From the NCBI GenBank assembly GCA_017405115.1, contig JAFRBA010000246.1, forward strand, positions 1 through 64,000: a stretch of DNA of 64,000 nucleotides, written 5' to 3'. The translations under genes were made by a program, and so were the position numbers. The stretch's first letter is position 1. Every line of letters begins with the position of its first letter. Of the stretch, positions 60,497-64,000 are shown piece by piece. This stretch comes from Kiritimatiellia bacterium. GTDB taxonomy: Bacteria > Verrucomicrobiota > Kiritimatiellia > RFP12 > UBA1067. The notes under the pieces were generated by a model, which saw only the letters and a list, made by a program, of their open reading frames with translations, searched no databases and was not told the DNA's origin.

Positions 60497-63400
60497 TTCA
60501 AGGGGCCTTTCGTCTTGATAATCACCGACTTCCCGGCATCATCCGTCTTCATCTCGACCCCCGGTATGTAGCCGACGAGCGCGGCAAGCTCGCCGCAGAC
60601 CATGGCGGCGTTCTTCCTGCCGACGGAGTAGATCTCGCAGTTGGTAAGATTCTTGTCCCTGCCGTTGTCGATGAAAAGCTCCGTGAACCCGGCGCACGCG
60701 TCAATCTCGCGTCCGCCCGCCCTGACCGTCACCATCGGACGGAACGGCGAGGGGCTCAGCTTCCTGAGCCATTTCTTGTTCGCGGGTATCCTCTTCGGCT
60801 CCTCGGCGTACTCGAACCGCGCGCCTGCTTTCACGAGCGCGGCGAGAACCGGCGCGTACGCACAGCATACGCCCGTGTTGTCGTCGGGCTTCACAGGGGC
60901 GCCTAGCCCGTTCGGGAATTCCACTTCGGCGCCATTCACGAAGACTTTGTATCTTTCGGCGGCGCGGGCGCCGTCGCCTCGCAGATCCTGGATAGCAGGC
61001 GCGTCGGTCTTGCGCGCAAACGTGTGCGTGTTCGGCGCGAACGACTGCGGCGGAGCCGCGAGAAAGCCGTCCTGCATGGCGACAGCCTTCGCCTCAAGTG
61101 AAACCGTTCCGGACTGCTCGCCCGCCACGCCGCCGAACCCCTCGTAGCGCCATGAGAGCGTCGCCTTGCCGGCGCGGCGCCCTGCCTTCACAAAGACGCG
61201 CGTCACGCCGCATTCGAGATTGACCCAGTCCTTGCCGACTGGCGACGTCTCGTCGAAAGTGCCAGAGTTCCATCCTCCCATGAAAACGGGGGAAGAGAAG
61301 TTTTGAGTTGAGAGTTGGGAGTTTTGAGTTGAGAGTTGGGAGTTGGGAGTTGTCGGCTCGAAATTCAATTTGAATGAGATCTTACCGGATGCATACGGGT
61401 GGACCGTGCCATTCGCATCGACGAGCGCAAAGTCGACCATCGCGATGTCGCTTCCGTCCGCAAGCCACCCCTTCGGGCCCGTCTTCACCGTCGCCTTGAC
61501 CATGCCGCGGCCCGCGAACGACACAAGGCGGTGGCGGGCAATCTCCTTGCCGTCCCTGTCGCGCGCGATGACCTCCGCGACACCGGACTCCGTCACGTCG
61601 ACATTCGGAAATTCATAGACGAATATGTCCTTCGGACTGGAGTTCACGCCCTTCGACTTGCCGTTCACCGTCAGCTCGACCGACGCGCAGTGCGCCGAGC
61701 CTATCGCATAGACGGTCTTGTGCAGGGGGTCGCGCCGCGCCGTCTCGCCCGTCTCCTCCATGAACTTGCCGTTGTACTTCTTCACGGGATAGCGGTAGCT
61801 CTCCTTTGTCAGCTTCGGGTAGCTCCAGTGTCCGACGAGTGTCACGGCAGGATCCTCCGACTGCATGACGCGGAAGACGTCGAAGTTCATCTTCGGAATG
61901 CGCACCGCGTCGACGCGGCCAGAGGATCGGCAGTTCTCGCTGAACGAGTTTCGCCCGTGCTGGTTGGAGTCGGTCCAGCAGAGCGCCGCGCAGCATGCGT
62001 ACGTCTTCGACCTCGCCCCGGAGGCGCGCGAGGAGTAGAACTGGGCATACTCCTTCGCGGTGGAAAGCGCGAAGTCCTCCTGCGTCTGGTCGTAGACGTC
62101 GAAGCCTGCCTCCTTCTTGCCGCCGTTCAGGAAGCGTCCGCGGTAGTCGTAGTCCGGCGGGGTGAAGTCGTCCCACGAACGTCGCGGCGACTCCTGGCGG
62201 GCGTACTCCGTCTCCATCATCGGCATGAACTTCCCAAGCGCCGCCATCGATTCGAAAGCGGGCATCTCATGGCGGTGGAGCATCGTGCCGACGTACTCGG
62301 CCTCGGCGACGGCCTCCTTCGTCTGGAGCGTGCGGCATCCCATGAAGCGAAAGCCGTCGGGGTCGACGAGCTTCTTCAGCTCCACCATCTCCTTCATGTG
62401 CGCGGGCGAAATCGCGTTGTTGCCCGCCTCCCAGAAGAAGACGGACGGCGAATTGCGGTAGTATACCATCACGTCGCGCATAGCCTCGACTCGCTGCGCC
62501 CACCTGCGTCCGGACACGTCGCCCTCCTTGTCGCCTGCGGGCGCGGCGTTCACCACGCCGAACTTGTCGAAGGCGCGCACCGGCGCGGGCTTCGGCGCGA
62601 CGTGCATCCAGCGCACGAAGTTGGCGTTCGACCGGCGGATGAGCGCGGCGTCGTAGTCCTGCAGCCAGTCCGGCGCGACGCCGATTGCCGCCCATTCGTC
62701 CGTGGCGCGCTGCGCGTAGCCGGGCAGCCACACGTTCCTCCCGTTGACGAGGAGCCCGCCCTTCGCGGCGTCGTAGGCGATGTGGCGGAAGCCGGTGCGG
62801 ATGGTCTCGCTGTCGAGAACCGTGCCGTCCTCTCCGACGAGAGTGACCGTCACGTCGTAGAGATGCGGCGTCTCCGGCGACCAGAAGACGAGTCCCTTAG
62901 CGCGACCCTCTGCGACTATCGTCGTAGTCTTCGGCCCGTTCAGGCGCGTCGGCTGCGGCGCGGCGTCGTAAACGTCGCCTTCAAGCGAAGTGAGATACAC
63001 CTTGCCCGCATCGGCAGCGGGCGAGATCGACGACGGCCGACAGTCATCAACCGACAACCGAATGTCGGTCGCCGGCTGTCGAATGTCCCTGATCTTCACC
63101 TTCACCTTGGCCTTAACATTTTCGCCAGTCTCGTTTCTGACCTCTGCCTTTACCGAGACGGTAGCCTCGCCCTTTTCAAAGTCGAAGTCCTTTGCGGTCA
63201 CATACGTTCCGACCGTCTTGAGGTTGTTGTAGTACGGGAGCGTAAGGTAAACCTTTTTCGGCTTCAAGACAAGCGACACGCTGCCGACGAGCCCGCCCTG
63301 CACTTCATTGAAGTCGGTCGTGTTCCACTGCCAGCTCTCGCCGCTCATGTCGCCAGGCTCGTGCCCGGGGCGCGTCTCGAGCGCATAGAGCTTCGAGCCG

Positions 63401-63927
63401 CGCATCGCGGTGTTGTCCGTCGCCACGCAGATCACGTTTTCGCCGGCCTTCACGAGCGCGGTGACGTCGTATGCCGTCGGCGCGATGCCCGCCTCGTAGT
63501 AGCCCGCGAACTTCCCGTTCACCCAGAGATATATCGTCTGTCTCACAGTCTCGAACGTGAGGAAGGCCTTCCCCTTCGGCGCGGCGTCGAGAGTGAATCG
63601 CTTGCGGTAGAACGCCATTCCGCGCCAGAAGCTCGACTCACCCGCATCGACGGCATGGTTGTCGAACGAGTCATGCGCGTTGATCGGATGCGGCACCGAT
63701 ACGATCTCCCACGCCGAATCGTCGAACGCAGGATCCTCTACCTTGACGCCTTTCGTCTCGACGCTGGCCTTCGCCTGCGCGAGCGGAATAGTCACAGGCG
63801 CCTTCGTGAACCGCCAGTCCGCGTTGAGGCTGAAAGTATAGTTGACGTCAGATGTCCGGCTGACAGCGGAATCTGCAAAGACACTAAATCCGACAGCTAT
63901 GGCGAAAACTGCAAAAATTTGCTTCAT
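60493..63927 (-). CDS. Large secreted GH2-family hydrolase with C-terminal copper-amine-oxidase-like domain
   Basis: 1144 residues from the ATG at 63927 (AGAGGA seven bases upstream), giving signal peptide MKQIFAVFAIAVGFSVFA. GH2 order: jelly-roll (30-210, VPHPINAHDSF, LWVNGKFAGYYEAG), immunoglobulin-like (215-375), TIM barrel (about 380-680). The usual acid/base block is WEAGNNAIS, with Asn where GH2 has Glu in GNE; the nucleophile block PMMETEYA keeps Glu. After sandwich domains the last 110 residues (ITCAGFTELFIDNGRDKN-like to IIKTKGPLK) resemble the N-terminal domain of copper amine oxidases, a module known as an extracellular binding unit. Two heptamer arrays lie within it. First gene of a two-gene operon with the GH28 fusion. 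Confidence 0.85.
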   Translation of the reverse strand: MKQIFAVFAIAVGFSVFADSAVSRTSDVNYTFSLNADWRFTKAPVTIPLAQAKASVETKGVKVEDPAFDDSAWEIVSVPHPINAHDSFDNHAVDAGESSFWRGMAFYRKRFTLDAAPKGKAFLTFETVRQTIYLWVNGKFAGYYEAGIAPTAYDVTALVKAGENVICVATDNTAMRGSKLYALETRPGHEPGDMSGESWQWNTTDFNEVQGGLVGSVSLVLKPKKVYLTLPYYNNLKTVGTYVTAKDFDFEKGEATVSVKAEVRNETGENVKAKVKVKIRDIRQPATDIRLSVDDCRPSSISPAADAGKVYLTSLEGDVYDAAPQPTRLNGPKTTTIVAEGRAKGLVFWSPETPHLYDVTVTLVGEDGTVLDSETIRTGFRHIAYDAAKGGLLVNGRNVWLPGYAQRATDEWAAIGVAPDWLQDYDAALIRRSNANFVRWMHVAPKPAPVRAFDKFGVVNAAPAGDKEGDVSGRRWAQRVEAMRDVMVYYRNSPSVFFWEAGNNAISPAHMKEMVELKKLVDPDGFRFMGCRTLQTKEAVAEAEYVGTMLHRHEMPAFESMAALGKFMPMMETEYARQESPRRSWDDFTPPDYDYRGRFLNGGKKEAGFDVYDQTQEDFALSTAKEYAQFYSSRASGARSKTYACCAALCWTDSNQHGRNSFSENCRSSGRVDAVRIPKMNFDVFRVMQSEDPAVTLVGHWSYPKLTKESYRYPVKKYNGKFMEETGETARRDPLHKTVYAIGSAHCASVELTVNGKSKGVNSSPKDIFVYEFPNVDVTESGVAEVIARDRDGKEIARHRLVSFAGRGMVKATVKTGPKGWLADGSDIAMVDFALVDANGTVHPYASGKISFKLNFEPTTPNSQLSTQNSQLSTQNFSSPVFMGGWNSGTFDETSPVGKDWVNLECGVTRVFVKAGRRAGKATLSWRYEGFGGVAGEQSGTVSLEAKAVAMQDGFLAAPPQSFAPNTHTFARKTDAPAIQDLRGDGARAAERYKVFVNGAEVEFPNGLGAPVKPDDNTGVCCAYAPVLAALVKAGARFEYAEEPKRIPANKKWLRKLSPSPFRPMVTVRAGGREIDACAGFTELFIDNGRDKNLTNCEIYSVGRKNAAMVCGELAALVGYIPGVEMKTDDAGKSVIIKTKGPLK
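61299..61354. repeat. AGTTNNG heptamer array, eight units, inside GH2
   Basis: Eight consecutive 7-base units (AGTTTTG, AGTTGAG, AGTTGGG, repeated). Read in the coding frame they give TTPNSQLSTQNSQLSTQNF, a neutral linker between two sandwich domains. Confidence 0.9.
63036..63084. repeat. Degenerate GTCGAAT/ACCGACA heptamer array inside GH2
   Basis: Seven units in 7-base phase (GCCGACA, GTCATCA, ACCGACA, ACCGAAT, GTCGGTC, GCCGGCT, GTCGAAT). It encodes IRQPATDIRLSVDDCRPSS in the immunoglobulin-like region. More diverged than the other arrays. Confidence 0.55.
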
Positions 63928-63959
63928 GGTGGTTCCTCTTGTTTTGTTCTGGCACTGAC

Positions 63960-63968
63960 AATATAGCA
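63960..63968 (-). promoter_or_regulatory. Extended -10 promoter of the GH2-GH28 operon
   Basis: Minus-strand TGCTATATT, 33 bases before the GH2 start. The last 32 bases of the window beyond it show no further feature. Confidence 0.5.
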
Positions 63969-64000
63969 TTTTTCGCCTGTCGTTTCCTTACTCCGAAGTG

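Noticed and set aside
25392..61354. CRISPR-like arrays
   Set aside because: The repeats are 7-9 bases with no spacers and lie mostly in coding sequence; no cas genes are present.
62459..62467. TGGTATACT on the minus strand inside the large GH2 gene
   Set aside because: It encodes part of a normal GH2 block (MVYYR) and no gene start follows at a suitable distance, so a promoter role is not supported.
61399..63966. An 855-codon plus-strand frame opposite the large GH2
   Set aside because: Antisense shadow, rich in Arg, His and Val, with no domain signature or ribosome-binding site.

Overview
The window reads as one GC-rich bacterial chromosome segment, probably from an uncultured Verrucomicrobiota of the Kiritimatiellae type. 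That placement is an inference. It rests on the density of secreted glycosidases, four proteins with a DUF4838-type cysteine motif, large beta-structured surface proteins, GntR-DNA-binding/LacI-sensor regulators, and the absence of SusC/SusD transporters. No rRNA, tRNA, CRISPR array or phage genes were seen. Promoters are recognisable: most operons start at an extended -10 box TGGTATAAT (or TGATATAAT, TGGTATACT), usually without a clear -35.

Layout. 1-656: end of a ribosomal operon (rpmJ, rpsM, start of probable rpsK). 803-14898, locus A: a 1331-residue GH20-like/DUF4838/CBM9 fusion plus nagB, divergent from a GntR/LacI regulator that heads an operon with a secreted TIM-barrel-like protein, a surface protein, a GH78-like rhamnosidase and a metallophosphoesterase. 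14900-20994, locus B: surface protein, DUF4838 protein, GH113-like hydrolase and an N-acylglucosamine 2-epimerase. 21045-23261: two AAA_14/DUF4143 ATPase genes (one truncated) alternating with three same-orientation hairpin repeats. 23305-26077: two-component system 1. 26098-34204, locus C: a TIM-barrel/amidotransferase-like protein, a frameshifted surface protein, a DUF4838 protein and a second GntR/LacI regulator. 34501-39279: housekeeping genes asd, a SurA-like isomerase and a short SMC. 39359-49185: a rhamnogalacturonan operon (GH2, GH28-GH115 fusion, double CE12, PL11). 49370-57600: two-component system 2 followed by uxuA, a double GH35 and a frameshifted metal permease. 57665-63927: a large GH2 and a GH28 fusion.

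How it fits together. Pectin-type side chains and backbone would be attacked outside the cytoplasm by PL11, CE12, GH28, GH78, GH2, GH35 and GH115 activities. The resulting uronates and amino sugars would enter central metabolism through UxuA, NagB and the epimerase. Control appears local: GntR/LacI regulators sit in loci A and C, and NarL-type two-component systems sit beside the other loci.

The least-explained signals are: (i) a seven-residue C-terminal tail shared only by the three surface proteins; (ii) the ATPase/hairpin-repeat array; (iii) a 42-bp element at the same distance upstream of two neighbouring promoters; (iv) 7-bp-periodic repeats, and a separate 30-bp core, inserted in frame in hydrolase genes; and (v) near-leaderless transcripts for three regulatory genes.
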